Notes under the pieces: generated by a model
The model's database searches: none
The model's input: only the letters and a program-made list of their open reading frames with translations
Told to the model about the DNA's origin: nothing
From: Rhodoferax sp.
GTDB taxonomy: Bacteria; Pseudomonadota; Gammaproteobacteria; Burkholderiales; Burkholderiaceae_C
Assembly (NCBI GenBank): GCA_019449595.1
Contig: JAGRPL010000004.1
Coordinates: forward strand, 496,001 to 560,000
Direction: 5' to 3'
DNA length: 64,000 nt
Program-made: the position numbers and the translations under genes
Shown: positions 22,188 through 31,674 of the stretch, piece after piece
Layout of the letters: the number at the start of each line of letters is the position of its first letter
Position numbering within the stretch: position 1 is the first letter of the stretch

Positions 22188-22841
22188 CTACGTGCGGTTC
22201 TCGAAACCGTCCGGGCGCAGCCGCAGCACGCGGTCGGCCTGGGCGGTGGCGGCCTCCGAGTGCGTCACCAGCACCAGCGCGGTGCCGTGCAGGCGGGTCT
22301 GCGCCACTAGGGCGTCCATGACCCGGGCGGCGGTGGCGGGGTCGAGGTTGCCGGTGGGCTCGTCGGCCAGCAACACGGTGGGGCGGTGCACCAGGGCCCG
22401 CGCAATGGCCACGCGCTGCAACTGGCCGCCGCTGAGTTGCTGCGGCAGGCGTTGGCCCAATCCTTCCAGGCCCACGGCTTGCAGCATGGCCTGCACGCGG
22501 GCGTCGTCCGGGGTGCCCAGCAGCAGCAGCGGCAAGGCCACGTTCTGCGTCACGTCCAGGTGCCCCAGCACATGGAAGGCCTGGAACACAAAGCCCACCT
22601 TCTGGCGCCGCAGCAGGGTGCGGGCGTCGTCGTCGAGCGGGCCCAGGTCGGTGCCGTCCAGGTGCACGCTGCCGCCGTCCCAGTGGTCCAGCCCGGCCAT
22701 GCAGTTGAGCAGGGTGGATTTGCCCACGCCCGACTCGCCCACGATGGCCACGAACTCGCCCGGCGCCACGGTGAGCGACACGTTGGCAAACACCGGCGTG
22801 TCGCCGTAACGTTTGCTGAGCTGGTGCAGCTGCAGGCTCAT
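22188..22841 (-). CDS. ABC transporter ATP-binding protein (LolD-like)
   Basis: [37 protein letters not shown]; 11 bp upstream of FtsX permease. Confidence 0.93.
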   Translation of the reverse strand: MSLQLHQLSKRYGDTPVFANVSLTVAPGEFVAIVGESGVGKSTLLNCMAGLDHWDGGSVHLDGTDLGPLDDDARTLLRRQKVGFVFQAFHVLGHLDVTQNVALPLLLLGTPDDARVQAMLQAVGLEGLGQRLPQQLSGGQLQRVAIARALVHRPTVLLADEPTGNLDPATAARVMDALVAQTRLHGTALVLVTHSEAATAQADRVLRLRPDGFENRT

Positions 22842-23824
22842 GGTGGGGTGAGGTGCTGGCGGGCCAGCGCCGCGCGGGCGTGTTGCAGCACGGTGGCCAG
22901 CGCGTCGGGCTGGTCGCAGGCCACCACCACGCGTTCGGGCATGGAGCGCAGCCAGGTGATCTGGCGCTTGGCGAGCTGGCGCGTGGCCGCGATGCCGCGC
23001 TCGCGCAGCTCGGCCATGGGCAGGCTGCCGTCCAGGGCTTCCCAGGCCTGGCGGTAGCCCACGCAGCGCATGGACGGCAGATCGGGGTGCAGGTCGCCGC
23101 GCGCGCGCAGGGCCCGCACCTCGTCGAGGAAACCCTGCGCCAGCATGGCGTCAAAGCGCTGGGCAATGCGTTCGTGCAGCCAGCTGCGATCCGCGGGTTC
23201 CAGGGAAATCAGGGTCCTGAACGGCATGGAACCTGCGTCGACAGCTCTGTTTTCTGTAGCATTCTGGCGGGCGTGGAAGTGCGACAAGGGCAAGCCCGAC
23301 ACCCGGTAGACCTCCAGCGCACGCTGGATGCGCTGGCTGTCGGCGGGTGCCAGCCGCGCGGCTGTCACGGGGTCCACCTGCGCCAGCTCGGCGTGCAAGG
23401 CGGGCCAGCCCTTGGCCTGGGCTTCCCTTTCCAGCACGGCGCGCACGGCCGGGTCGGCTGCGGGCATGGGGTCTATGCCGTCGAACAGGGCCTTGAAGTA
23501 CAGCATGGTGCCGCCCACCAGCAGTGGCAGTTTGCCGCGTGCGGCAATGGCGCGGATCAGCTGCTGCGCATCGGTGACGAATTCGGCGGCGCTGTAGGCC
23601 TGCAGCGGATCGCGGATGTCGATCAGGTGGTGGGGCACGGTGGCCTGCTCGGCCGCACTGGGTTTGGCCGTTCCGATGTCCATGCCGCGGTACACCAGCG
23701 CCGAGTCGACGCTGATGATCTCGCACGGATGCGCCTGCGCAATGGCCAGCGCCGCGGCGGTCTTGCCGGCGGCGGTGGGGCCGGCCAGGCAGAGGTGGTA
23801 GGGGAGCGGGGCGGGGGTGCGCAT
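22838..23824 (-). CDS. miaA: tRNA dimethylallyltransferase
   Basis: [45 protein letters not shown] motifs. Confidence 0.96.
   Translation of the reverse strand: MRTPAPLPYHLCLAGPTAAGKTAAALAIAQAHPCEIISVDSALVYRGMDIGTAKPSAAEQATVPHHLIDIRDPLQAYSAAEFVTDAQQLIRAIAARGKLPLLVGGTMLYFKALFDGIDPMPAADPAVRAVLEREAQAKGWPALHAELAQVDPVTAARLAPADSQRIQRALEVYRVSGLPLSHFHARQNATENRAVDAGSMPFRTLISLEPADRSWLHERIAQRFDAMLAQGFLDEVRALRARGDLHPDLPSMRCVGYRQAWEALDGSLPMAELRERGIAATRQLAKRQITWLRSMPERVVVACDQPDALATVLQHARAALARQHLTPP
23232..23264 (-). repeat. Dispersed palindromic repeat, copy 3 (inside miaA)
   Basis: Reverse strand GAATGCTACAGAAAACAGAGCTGTCGACGCAGG; encodes [11 protein letters not shown]. Confidence 0.75.
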
Positions 23825-23827
23825 GGC

Positions 23828-25237
23828 TTACAGCGTAACGGATTCGCCGGGTGGCAGGTGCTGGCGCGCCACGTAGCGCAGCAGCAGCACCAGGCCGACG
23901 GCCCCCACCGTGAGGCCCGCCACCAGGGCAATCCAGAAGCCCTGGGCCTGCAGGGGCTGCGCCGGACGCCACGGCAGCCATGCGGGTGCCAGCCCCAGGG
24001 CGCAACCCAGCGGCAGCGACACCACCCAGAACGCCGTGAGCTGAATCACCATGGGCGAGCGGGTGACCTTGTAGCCGCGGATGGCGCTGCTGGTGACCAC
24101 CTGCGTGGCATCGGACAGCTGGAAGACGGCCGCCAGGAACAGCAGCTGGGCCGCCGCTGCGGCTACCGTGGCGTCGGTGGTGTAGGCGGCGGCAATCTGG
24201 GTATTGAACAGCGCCATACCCACGGCGGACACCACGGCCAAGCCCAGTGCCGCACCCACGCCCACCCAGGCGCGAAAGCGCGCCGCCACCGGGTCGCCGG
24301 CGCCCAGCGATTGGCCCACGCGCGTGAGCAGCGCCACGCCCAGGCTCAGCGGCACCATGAACACCAGCGAGGTGAAGTTCAGCGCAATCTGGTGTGCTGC
24401 GATCTGTGTGCTGCCAAAGCGGGCCACCAGCAGGGCAATGAGGCCAAACGCCGTGGTCTCGGCAAAGTAGGTCACCCCAATGGGCAGGCCCAGCCTGAGC
24501 AGGCGGCCCACCTTCTGGCGGTGCGGCCCCTCGAAGCGGTCAAAGGGCCAGGTGCTGCGGTAGGCCGGGCTGCGGTGCATCCACCACAGCAGTCCGCCCA
24601 GGTTGAACCACACGCACAGCAGCGTGGCCCAGGCGCAGCCCAGCCCGCCCAGGCGTGGAAAGCCCCAGTGGCCAAACACCAACAACCAGTTGACCAGCAC
24701 GTTGAGGGCCAGCGCCCCCAGCGCGATCACCATCATGGGTTTGGTCTGGTTCAGGCTGGCGCTGTAGCCGTAGAGCACGCGGTAGGCGGCAAAGGCGGGC
24801 AGCGCAAAGCTGGTGATGTGGACAAAGCCCTGGGCGCCGTCCCGCACCAGCGGCTCCAGCGCCATGTGGTCGAACACGCGGGCCGACAGGTTGGCTGCGG
24901 CAAAGGCCAGCAGACCCATGCCTAGTGCCTTCCAGAGCGCCTGGCGCACCACATGCGGCACCCGGTGGAACTCGCGCGCGCCGACATAGTGGGCCACCAG
25001 CGGGTTCACCGACAGCATCACGCCCATGAGGGTGATGATGACGATGTTCCAGATCGACACGCCCAGGGAGACGCCGGCCAGGTCCTGCGCCGAGGCGTGT
25101 CCGGCCATGGCTACGTCCACCGCCGACATGCCTACGTTGGCCAGCTGCCCGACCAGGATGGGCCAGGCCAGCAGCCAGAGGGCGTGGAGTTCGGTGCGCA
25201 GGGAGGGGGAGAAAGGCAGGGAGCGGGCGGCAGACAT
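23828..25237 (-). CDS. MATE family efflux transporter
   Basis: 12-TM MatE/NorM-like sequence (LLAWPILVGQLANVGMSAVDVAMAG). Confidence 0.9.
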   Translation of the reverse strand: MSAARSLPFSPSLRTELHALWLLAWPILVGQLANVGMSAVDVAMAGHASAQDLAGVSLGVSIWNIVIITLMGVMLSVNPLVAHYVGAREFHRVPHVVRQALWKALGMGLLAFAAANLSARVFDHMALEPLVRDGAQGFVHITSFALPAFAAYRVLYGYSASLNQTKPMMVIALGALALNVLVNWLLVFGHWGFPRLGGLGCAWATLLCVWFNLGGLLWWMHRSPAYRSTWPFDRFEGPHRQKVGRLLRLGLPIGVTYFAETTAFGLIALLVARFGSTQIAAHQIALNFTSLVFMVPLSLGVALLTRVGQSLGAGDPVAARFRAWVGVGAALGLAVVSAVGMALFNTQIAAAYTTDATVAAAAAQLLFLAAVFQLSDATQVVTSSAIRGYKVTRSPMVIQLTAFWVVSLPLGCALGLAPAWLPWRPAQPLQAQGFWIALVAGLTVGAVGLVLLLRYVARQHLPPGESVTL

Positions 25238-25275
25238 CGTTGCCGGATTCTACGTTTGCGTACCCGCGCTCCGGC

Positions 25276-27237
25276 CTAGCTCCGGGCGGTGTGGGCGGTC
25301 AGCTGGAGGTTGTCGTGCCACCAGGTGGTCAGCGCCTCGGCGGCCATGGCGGGGGCATACAGCCAGCCCTGCGCGTACGTGACGTCCAGTGCCTTGAGGT
25401 AGTCCGCCTGTTCCTGGGTTTCCACGCCTTCGGCAACGATCTGCAGATCGAGTTCCTTGCCGATGCTGACCATGGCGCGCAGGAGCGCGTGGGCCTTTTC
25501 GTCCGTCCCGATGGGGGCGATGAACGAGCGATCCAGCTTGATGGTCGTGAGCGGCAGGTTGTGCAGGCGCGAGAGGGACGAATAGCCGGTGCCGAAGTCG
25601 TCCAGGTGCACACCAAAACCCATGTCCCGGCAGTGGGAGATGAATTTCATGGATTCGCTTTCGTTGTGCGCCAGGCAGCTCTCGGTCAGCTCGATATCCA
25701 GAAGGCCGCAGGCCGTATTTTGTGCGGCCTGCAGGATCGTCAGGAGGCCCGGGTCGTTGAGTTGCCGGGCGCTGACATTGACGGCCACCCGGACAGGGCG
25801 CCCCTGCGCGGCCCAGGCCGCGGCGTGCCGGGCGGCGGTGTCGATGACCCAGCGCCCCAGGGGAATGATCATGCCGTTGGCTTCGGCCCGGCTGATGAAT
25901 TGCTCCGGGCTGATGTTTCCGCGCACGGGATGCTTCCAGCGCAGCAGGGCCTCCACGCCGTCGGCCTGGCCGTTGTGCAGCAGGAGCTTGGGCTGGTAGT
26001 GCAGCTCGAACTGCCCCAGGTCCATGCCGGCCCGGATATTGTGGTCCAGCCACACGTGGGCCTGCAGGACCAGGTCCATCCAGGAGTCGTATTCGCACAC
26101 GCAATTGCCCCCCAGCCGCTGGGCCTCGTGCAGGGCTACCTCCGACATGCGCAGGAGGTCGTCCGCGTTGGTCGAGTCAGCGGGGTATTGCGCGATGCCG
26201 ATGGAGAGCGTGACAAAGATGTTGGACGCCTCGTAATGCAGGGGCGACGCCATCCGCTCCAGAATCCTGCTGGCCAGGTTCATCAAGGTGGTTTTTTCGG
26301 TGATGTTCTTCACCAGAATCGTGAATTCGGCGCCGGCCCCGCGTGCCGGTTCGCCCCAGTGGCCGATGGCATCCCGGACGATTTTTCCCACCTCGGCAAT
26401 GATGGCATTGCCCCCCACCGGGCCCAGGTTGTCATTGACGAAGTGGAACTTGTCCAGGTTGACGGTGATCAGGGCGAAGGACGTCTTGCGCTCCAGGAGG
26501 TCTTCCATGCGCACCCGCTGGCTGTGGGCGCTGCGCAGTCCGGTCACCTCGTCGTAGTACACCAGTTCGCGCAATTTCAGATCGGCATTCTGGATCTGGA
26601 GCAGCTGGTTTGACATGACCACGTGCGTGCGGAAGAAACCGACAAACAGCACCATGACACCCATCAGCGCGAAGGGGATGCCGAGCAGGCGCCGCTGGTC
26701 TTCCACGCCAATGGACAAAGCGTAAACGGCTATGCCGGCCAGGGGGTAGAAGAACAGGGCGACGGCGATGGGCAGGTAGCCTGCATCCGGGCGTTTGCGG
26801 TGCTGCGTGAGGCAATACACCCCGCCGCTGGCGACGATGAGGGTCAGGATGGAATCGGTGATCCAGCGGGGGCCTCCCAGGGCCCAGACCAGGTTGGCCA
26901 GAGAGATCTGTGCCAGCATCATGGCCACCAGCCGCTTCCACGGCGTGTAGCCACGGCTAATGAAGTGCAGCACCCCGGCGAGCAGGCAGGAGACCGCCAG
27001 CAATGCCGGCACGATAACGATGACATAGCGCACCGGGGAGCCGTGGTACACGAAGTGGCCGTAGACCGCCGAAGTGAACCACGCAAACCCACCCAGGGCC
27101 ATGGCCAGGGACAGCAGGCCCGTTCCCGGGCTGTCGTCCAGGCGTTGCAGGCGCGCGAAGGCCCATGCCAGCACCAAGGAGACGCAACTCGACGCGATGG
27201 CTACGCCGTCAAAGAAGCTCAGGCCCGTGACCGTCAC
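25276..27237 (-). CDS. Membrane GGDEF(degenerate)-EAL protein, probable c-di-GMP phosphodiesterase
   Basis: N-terminal TM region; RGAGAEF in place of GGDEF; intact VEALLRW, ELTES, DDFGTGYSSLS, KLDRSF, AEGVET. Confidence 0.92.
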   Translation of the reverse strand: MTVTGLSFFDGVAIASSCVSLVLAWAFARLQRLDDSPGTGLLSLAMALGGFAWFTSAVYGHFVYHGSPVRYVIVIVPALLAVSCLLAGVLHFISRGYTPWKRLVAMMLAQISLANLVWALGGPRWITDSILTLIVASGGVYCLTQHRKRPDAGYLPIAVALFFYPLAGIAVYALSIGVEDQRRLLGIPFALMGVMVLFVGFFRTHVVMSNQLLQIQNADLKLRELVYYDEVTGLRSAHSQRVRMEDLLERKTSFALITVNLDKFHFVNDNLGPVGGNAIIAEVGKIVRDAIGHWGEPARGAGAEFTILVKNITEKTTLMNLASRILERMASPLHYEASNIFVTLSIGIAQYPADSTNADDLLRMSEVALHEAQRLGGNCVCEYDSWMDLVLQAHVWLDHNIRAGMDLGQFELHYQPKLLLHNGQADGVEALLRWKHPVRGNISPEQFISRAEANGMIIPLGRWVIDTAARHAAAWAAQGRPVRVAVNVSARQLNDPGLLTILQAAQNTACGLLDIELTESCLAHNESESMKFISHCRDMGFGVHLDDFGTGYSSLSRLHNLPLTTIKLDRSFIAPIGTDEKAHALLRAMVSIGKELDLQIVAEGVETQEQADYLKALDVTYAQGWLYAPAMAAEALTTWWHDNLQLTAHTARS

Positions 27238-27579
27238 AGCGCGCGGGAACCGCAGGGGAGTGGGAAAAAAGGCAACGCGGGCATGTCACTGCAAATCCGG
27301 CGTCCGCGTGCCCGATGGCACGGTCGAAGAAGGCAAAACGGCTAAAGAAACACAGGCGTGCACAGAGTCGATCCCGGCGTGATGAGGGGAGACCGCCTCC
27401 CTTCTACAGGGTCTGAATATACAGGTGAAAAGACACCGTTTTTTCCTTCGGTACAGGGGTTCGCGGGTAAAAGTTTTCTTACAAACATGTCAGGATGGAC
27501 AGGGACGGCGCTGCTGTTGCGGCAGGCCGCGTGCGGACGTGGCGGCTATAGTGGGTGCTTTCGGGCTCTGGAGAAAACC

Positions 27580-27960
27580 ATGTCGCGCCAGCTGATCAGT
27601 TCGGGTTCCACCTTCGAGGCCGAGATCGGCTACTCCCGTGCGGTGGTGGACGGTGACTGGATCTTTGTTTCGGGCACCACCGGTTTCGATTACGCCAGCA
27701 TGACCATTGCCGAGGGCATTGAGGCCCAGGCAGAGCAATGCCTGCAAAATATCCAGGCGGCGCTGCAGCAGGCCGGCGCCACCCTGGCCGATGTGGTGCG
27801 CGTGACCTATGTGGTGCCGGTGGCCAGCGAGTTTGCGCAGTGCTGGCCGGTGTTGCGCCGCTACTGGGGTACGGTACGCCCCGCTGCGATGATGATCTCC
27901 GCCGGCTTGCTGGACCCGCGCATGCGCATCGAGATGGAAGTGACAGCCCGCAAGCGCTGA
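27580..27960 (+). CDS. RidA family protein
   Basis: 126 aa, YSRAVVDGDWIFVSGTTG, AEQCLQNIQAALQQAGATLADVV; ORF trimmed to ATG 27580. Confidence 0.92.
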   Translation: MSRQLISSGSTFEAEIGYSRAVVDGDWIFVSGTTGFDYASMTIAEGIEAQAEQCLQNIQAALQQAGATLADVVRVTYVVPVASEFAQCWPVLRRYWGTVRPAAMMISAGLLDPRMRIEMEVTARKR

Positions 27961-27985
27961 TGCGGGCAGGTGCGGACGGGCCCGC

Positions 27986-28879
27986 TCAGGGCTTGGCGTC
28001 CACCGCGTCCAGCCATTTCTGCCAGGGGTTGAAACCGGTGATCAACGCGCTGGCCAGCAGCACCAGGGCGCCGCCGGCAAAGATGCCGGTGCTGAGCTGC
28101 TCGCCCAGGAACAGGTGGCCCCACAGCACACCGAAGACAGGAATCATGAAGGTCGGGCTCATGGCCGCCACCGACGAGACTTCCGCCAGGATGCGGATGT
28201 GCATCCAGTACGCCAGCCCCGAGGTCACTACGCCCATGATGGCCACGGCCAGCAAGGCCCCGGGCGTGAAATGCGCCTGCGGCCAGCTCCAGGCGGCCAA
28301 GGGGGCCAGCATCAGCAGGCCCAGGGCGTGGATGCCGGCGGCAATCTGCAGCGGCTCCATGCGGCTGAGTGCGCGCTTCATCAGGGGGGTGGCAAAGCCA
28401 TAGCCGGCCGCACCGCCGATGCAGGCCAGCGCGGCAACGAACACCTTGGCCGATGGCGCCACCGGCCCCAGACCCACGATCAGCGCCACGCCGCCAAAGC
28501 CGCAGATGCAGCCTGCCAGCTTGCGCAGGGTGAGGGCGTCTTCCTTGATCCAGGCCGACGCGATGATGCCAAACACCACCGCCGTGGAATTGAGCAGGGC
28601 GCTGTACCCGGCGGGCAATTGCAGCGCCGCCCAGGCAAACAGCAGGAAGGGCAGCGCCACCGCCAGCCCCCCCAGCAGCGCCAGTTCGCGCCAGTGGCCG
28701 GTGGGCCACGGGTGGCGCATGGTACGCATCAGCACGGCGAGCGTGAGCGTGGCCATGCCAATGCGCAGGGCGGCCAGCACATTGGGCCCCAGTGCGGGGC
28801 TGGCAATGCGGATGAGCATGAAGGAGGCGCCCCACAGGGCGGACAGCGCAACCAGCTGCGCAAAGTGTTTGGTTTTCAC
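27986..28879 (-). CDS. DMT superfamily transporter (EamA)
   Basis: 10-TM EamA repeats (ALWGASFMLIRIASPALGP). Confidence 0.92.
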   Translation of the reverse strand: MKTKHFAQLVALSALWGASFMLIRIASPALGPNVLAALRIGMATLTLAVLMRTMRHPWPTGHWRELALLGGLAVALPFLLFAWAALQLPAGYSALLNSTAVVFGIIASAWIKEDALTLRKLAGCICGFGGVALIVGLGPVAPSAKVFVAALACIGGAAGYGFATPLMKRALSRMEPLQIAAGIHALGLLMLAPLAAWSWPQAHFTPGALLAVAIMGVVTSGLAYWMHIRILAEVSSVAAMSPTFMIPVFGVLWGHLFLGEQLSTGIFAGGALVLLASALITGFNPWQKWLDAVDAKP

Positions 28880-28929
28880 GGATGGGTCATTGTGTTGCGG
28901 TCACCCGCGTTCGGCAGTCGCCGGGGTGT

Positions 28930-30900
28930 CTACTGGCCGCGTAAAAACAACGCATCCAGATCGCGCAGTTTCAGCTGGCGCCAGGTGGGCCGGCCGTGGT
29001 TGCACTGGTCGCTGCGCTCGGTGGCTTCCATCTGGCGCAGCAGGGCGTTCATCTCGTCCAGAGTCAGGCGCCGGTTGGCGCGCACGGCGCCGTGGCAGGC
29101 CATGGTGGCCAGCAACTCGTTTTGCGCGCGCTGGATCACGGTGCTGGCGTCGTGCTGGGCCAATTCCGCCAGCACGCTGCGCGCCAGTTCCACGGCGTCG
29201 CCCTGGGCCAGGGTGGTGGGCACGGCGCGCACGGCCAGGGTCTTGGGCGAGAACGGGGTGATCTCCAGCCCCAGGGTGTGGAGCGTGGCGGTGTGGGCCT
29301 CGGCGGTGGCCACCTCGTGCGGCGTGGCGGCAAAGGTGGCGGGAATCAGCAGCGGCTGGCTGGCCAGGGGGTGAACGGTGCCGTCCGGGGCGGTCAGGTT
29401 GATCTGGGTCTTGAGCCGCTCATAGACGATGCGTTCGTGCGCGGCGTGCATGTCCACAATGACCAGGCCCTGGGCGTTCTCGGCCAGGATGTAGATGCCT
29501 TGCAGTTGGGCCAGGGCTCTTCCCAGGGGCCAGGTTTGGGTTTCTGGTTCGCTGCTGGGGGGGCGGCTGGGCGGCAGAGCGTTCTGCTCCGTGTCCTCCG
29601 CCCGCTGCGCGGGCTCCCCCTTTACCTGCGCAGAACGCTCTGCCGCCCAGCCTTGCGGCGGGCTCACGCTGCGTTGCCAAAGGAGGCTGATGTCGCTTAC
29701 GTGGTGGCCGGCGGGCGCCAGTTCCGCTGCGAAATTGATAGCTGGCTGCGCAGAGTACATGGGGGCTGCGGCCACTTTTTTTGCATAAAAACGGGAGGCT
29801 GCTGTGTCGCCACCGACTGCGTCCGCCGGGGTGGTGGGGTCTTGCGCGGCGGCGGCGCGTGGCTTGGCCAGGGTGTCTTCCACGGCGTGGCGCACGGCCT
29901 GGTGCACTTCGCGGCTGTCGCGAAAGCGCACTTCGATCTTGGTGGGGTGCACGTTCACGTCCACCCGCGCCGGGTCCATGGCCAGGTACAGCGCGTATAC
30001 CGGCTGGCGGTGGCCGTGCAGCACGTCTTCATAGGCACTGCGGGCGGCGTGGGTGAGCACCTTGTCGCGCACGAAGCGGCCGTTGACGTAGCAGAACTGC
30101 TGGTCGGCGCGTGAGCGTGCGGCGTCGGGAATGCCCACGCGGCCCCACACCTGCAGGCCCGCGGCGCCGTCGGTGCGGCTGCTGCGCCAGTTCACGGAGA
30201 GGGACTGGGCAATGAAGTCGGCGCCCAGCACGTCGGCCAGCCGCTGGTCCAGCGCCTGCTCCGGCGGCATGCCGCTGCAACGGCGCCACTGCTCCACCAG
30301 CTTGCCCTCGTGCCAGATGGCAAAGCCCACGTCGGGGCGGGCCAGGGCGTGGCGGCGCACGGACTCGATGCAGTGCGCCAGCTCGGTGGCGTCGGTCTTG
30401 AGGAACTTGCGCCGCGCCGGCGTGCTGAAGAACAGCTCCTTCACCTCGACCGTGGTGCCGTGGCTGCGCGCCACGGGCTTGAGCTCGCCCGTGCGGCCGT
30501 CCAGCAAATAGGCGGAAGACTGGTCGCTGGCCCTGGACAGAATTGCGCAGTCAGCTATTGAATTGATAGCGGCCAGGGCTTCGCCGCGAAACCCCATGGT
30601 GGCCACCGATTCCAGGTCGTGCAGGTTGCCGATCTTGCTGGTGGCATGGCGCTTGAAGGCAATGGGCAGATCGTCCACCACAATGCCCATGCCGTCGTCT
30701 TCCACGCTGATCAGCCGCACGCCGCCGGCGAGCAGGCGCACGGTGATCTGGGTGGCGCCTGCGTCCAGCGCGTTGTCCACCAGTTCGCGCACCACGGAGG
30801 CGGGGCGTTCCACCACTTCGCCGGCGGCGATCTGGCTGATCAGCTCGTCCGGGAGTTCACGGATGGGGCGGCGGGGAGTGGGGGCAGGGACGGCGTTCAC
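28930..30900 (-). CDS. mutL: DNA mismatch repair protein MutL
   Basis: GHKL motifs ISQIAAGEVVERPASVVRELVDNALDAGA, GFRGEALAAI; C-terminal dimerisation domain; GTG start. Confidence 0.97.
   Translation of the reverse strand: MNAVPAPTPRRPIRELPDELISQIAAGEVVERPASVVRELVDNALDAGATQITVRLLAGGVRLISVEDDGMGIVVDDLPIAFKRHATSKIGNLHDLESVATMGFRGEALAAINSIADCAILSRASDQSSAYLLDGRTGELKPVARSHGTTVEVKELFFSTPARRKFLKTDATELAHCIESVRRHALARPDVGFAIWHEGKLVEQWRRCSGMPPEQALDQRLADVLGADFIAQSLSVNWRSSRTDGAAGLQVWGRVGIPDAARSRADQQFCYVNGRFVRDKVLTHAARSAYEDVLHGHRQPVYALYLAMDPARVDVNVHPTKIEVRFRDSREVHQAVRHAVEDTLAKPRAAAAQDPTTPADAVGGDTAASRFYAKKVAAAPMYSAQPAINFAAELAPAGHHVSDISLLWQRSVSPPQGWAAERSAQVKGEPAQRAEDTEQNALPPSRPPSSEPETQTWPLGRALAQLQGIYILAENAQGLVIVDMHAAHERIVYERLKTQINLTAPDGTVHPLASQPLLIPATFAATPHEVATAEAHTATLHTLGLEITPFSPKTLAVRAVPTTLAQGDAVELARSVLAELAQHDASTVIQRAQNELLATMACHGAVRANRRLTLDEMNALLRQMEATERSDQCNHGRPTWRQLKLRDLDALFLRGQ
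29565..29652. repeat. Perfect 23-bp inverted repeats flanking a 42-nt spacer, inside the mutL linker
   Basis: ggctgggcggcagagcgttctgc (29565-29587) versus gcagaacgctctgccgcccagcc (29630-29652). Confidence 0.9.
29726..29754 (+). repeat. Dispersed palindromic repeat, copy 4 (mutL linker, shorter variant)
   Basis: GCTGCGAAATTGATAGCTGGCTGCGCAGA; encodes SAQPAINFAA. Confidence 0.65.
30543..30572 (-). repeat. Dispersed palindromic repeat, copy 5 (mutL N-terminal domain)
   Basis: Reverse strand GCCGCTATCAATTCAATAGCTGACTGCGCA; encodes AAINSIADCA. Confidence 0.7.
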
Positions 30901-31050
30901 CCGGCCATTTTAGGGGGCGCAGCGTGGTGCGTCGCACCGGGTGGCGAATGCCCCGCCAAGGCGCCTCGACACCCGGGAATGCATGGTGTAGAGTGAAAGG
31001 CGACACCCCTCAGGTGCCCTGCGGTATCCACAAATTTAAGGAGTTGCACC

Positions 31051-31674
31051 ATGAAAAAAAATACGCTCGTGTTGGCCTGCGCCATTGCCCTGGGAGCCTT
31101 GGCTCCCGCGACCTGGGCCCAGACGCCCCTGACGCCCAAGGCGCAACTGGCTGCGGACAACAAGGCGGCGCTGACCCGCTACAACCAGGACAAGGCGCTG
31201 TGCAACGATGAACCGACATCCACCGGACGCCTGCAGTGCCGCCGCGATGCCAAGACGGAATACGACAAGAGCCTGGCGGAGGCCAAGGCCCGCGCGGGCG
31301 TGACAACGTCCACGGCCAAGGGCACGGCCGCTGCTCCAGTGTGCGCCGATTGCGGCAAGGTGGTGGCGGTGTCGGTGACGGAAAAGGCGGGTGAATCGAC
31401 CGCTCTGGGCATGATTGCCGGCGGCGTGGGCGGCGCCTTGCTGGGCAACCAGGTGGGTGGCGGCATCGGCAAGGACATTGCCACCATCGCGGGCGCTGCC
31501 GGCGGTGCCTATGCGGGCAAGAAGATCGAGGAAAAGATCAAGACCCACAAGGTCTGGACCGTGAGCGTGCAGTACGAAAACGGCAGCAAGAACAACTTCG
31601 AGTTCGACCAGGACCCCGGCTACGCCGTGGGTGATGCGGTCAAGAACGCGGGCAACACCATCACCCGGCGTTGA
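31051..31674 (+). CDS. Glycine-zipper 2TM domain protein (periplasmic/outer membrane)
   Basis: Signal peptide; GMIAGGVGGALLGNQVGGGIGKDIATIAGAAGGAYAG. Confidence 0.85.
   Translation: MKKNTLVLACAIALGALAPATWAQTPLTPKAQLAADNKAALTRYNQDKALCNDEPTSTGRLQCRRDAKTEYDKSLAEAKARAGVTTSTAKGTAAAPVCADCGKVVAVSVTEKAGESTALGMIAGGVGGALLGNQVGGGIGKDIATIAGAAGGAYAGKKIEEKIKTHKVWTVSVQYENGSKNNFEFDQDPGYAVGDAVKNAGNTITRR

Noticed and set aside
22177-23166. N-terminal extension of the 1195-aa minus ORF 19579-23166
   Set aside because: Region overlaps miaA and the LolD-like ATPase in another frame; the true permease begins at ATG 22176.
27280-27420. Possible GEMM (c-di-GMP) riboswitch near the GGDEF-EAL gene
   Set aside because: Some purine-rich similarity but the conserved GEMM core segments (e.g. 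GACGCAAAGCC, GGUAGC) are absent; kept only as an unexplained long intergenic region.
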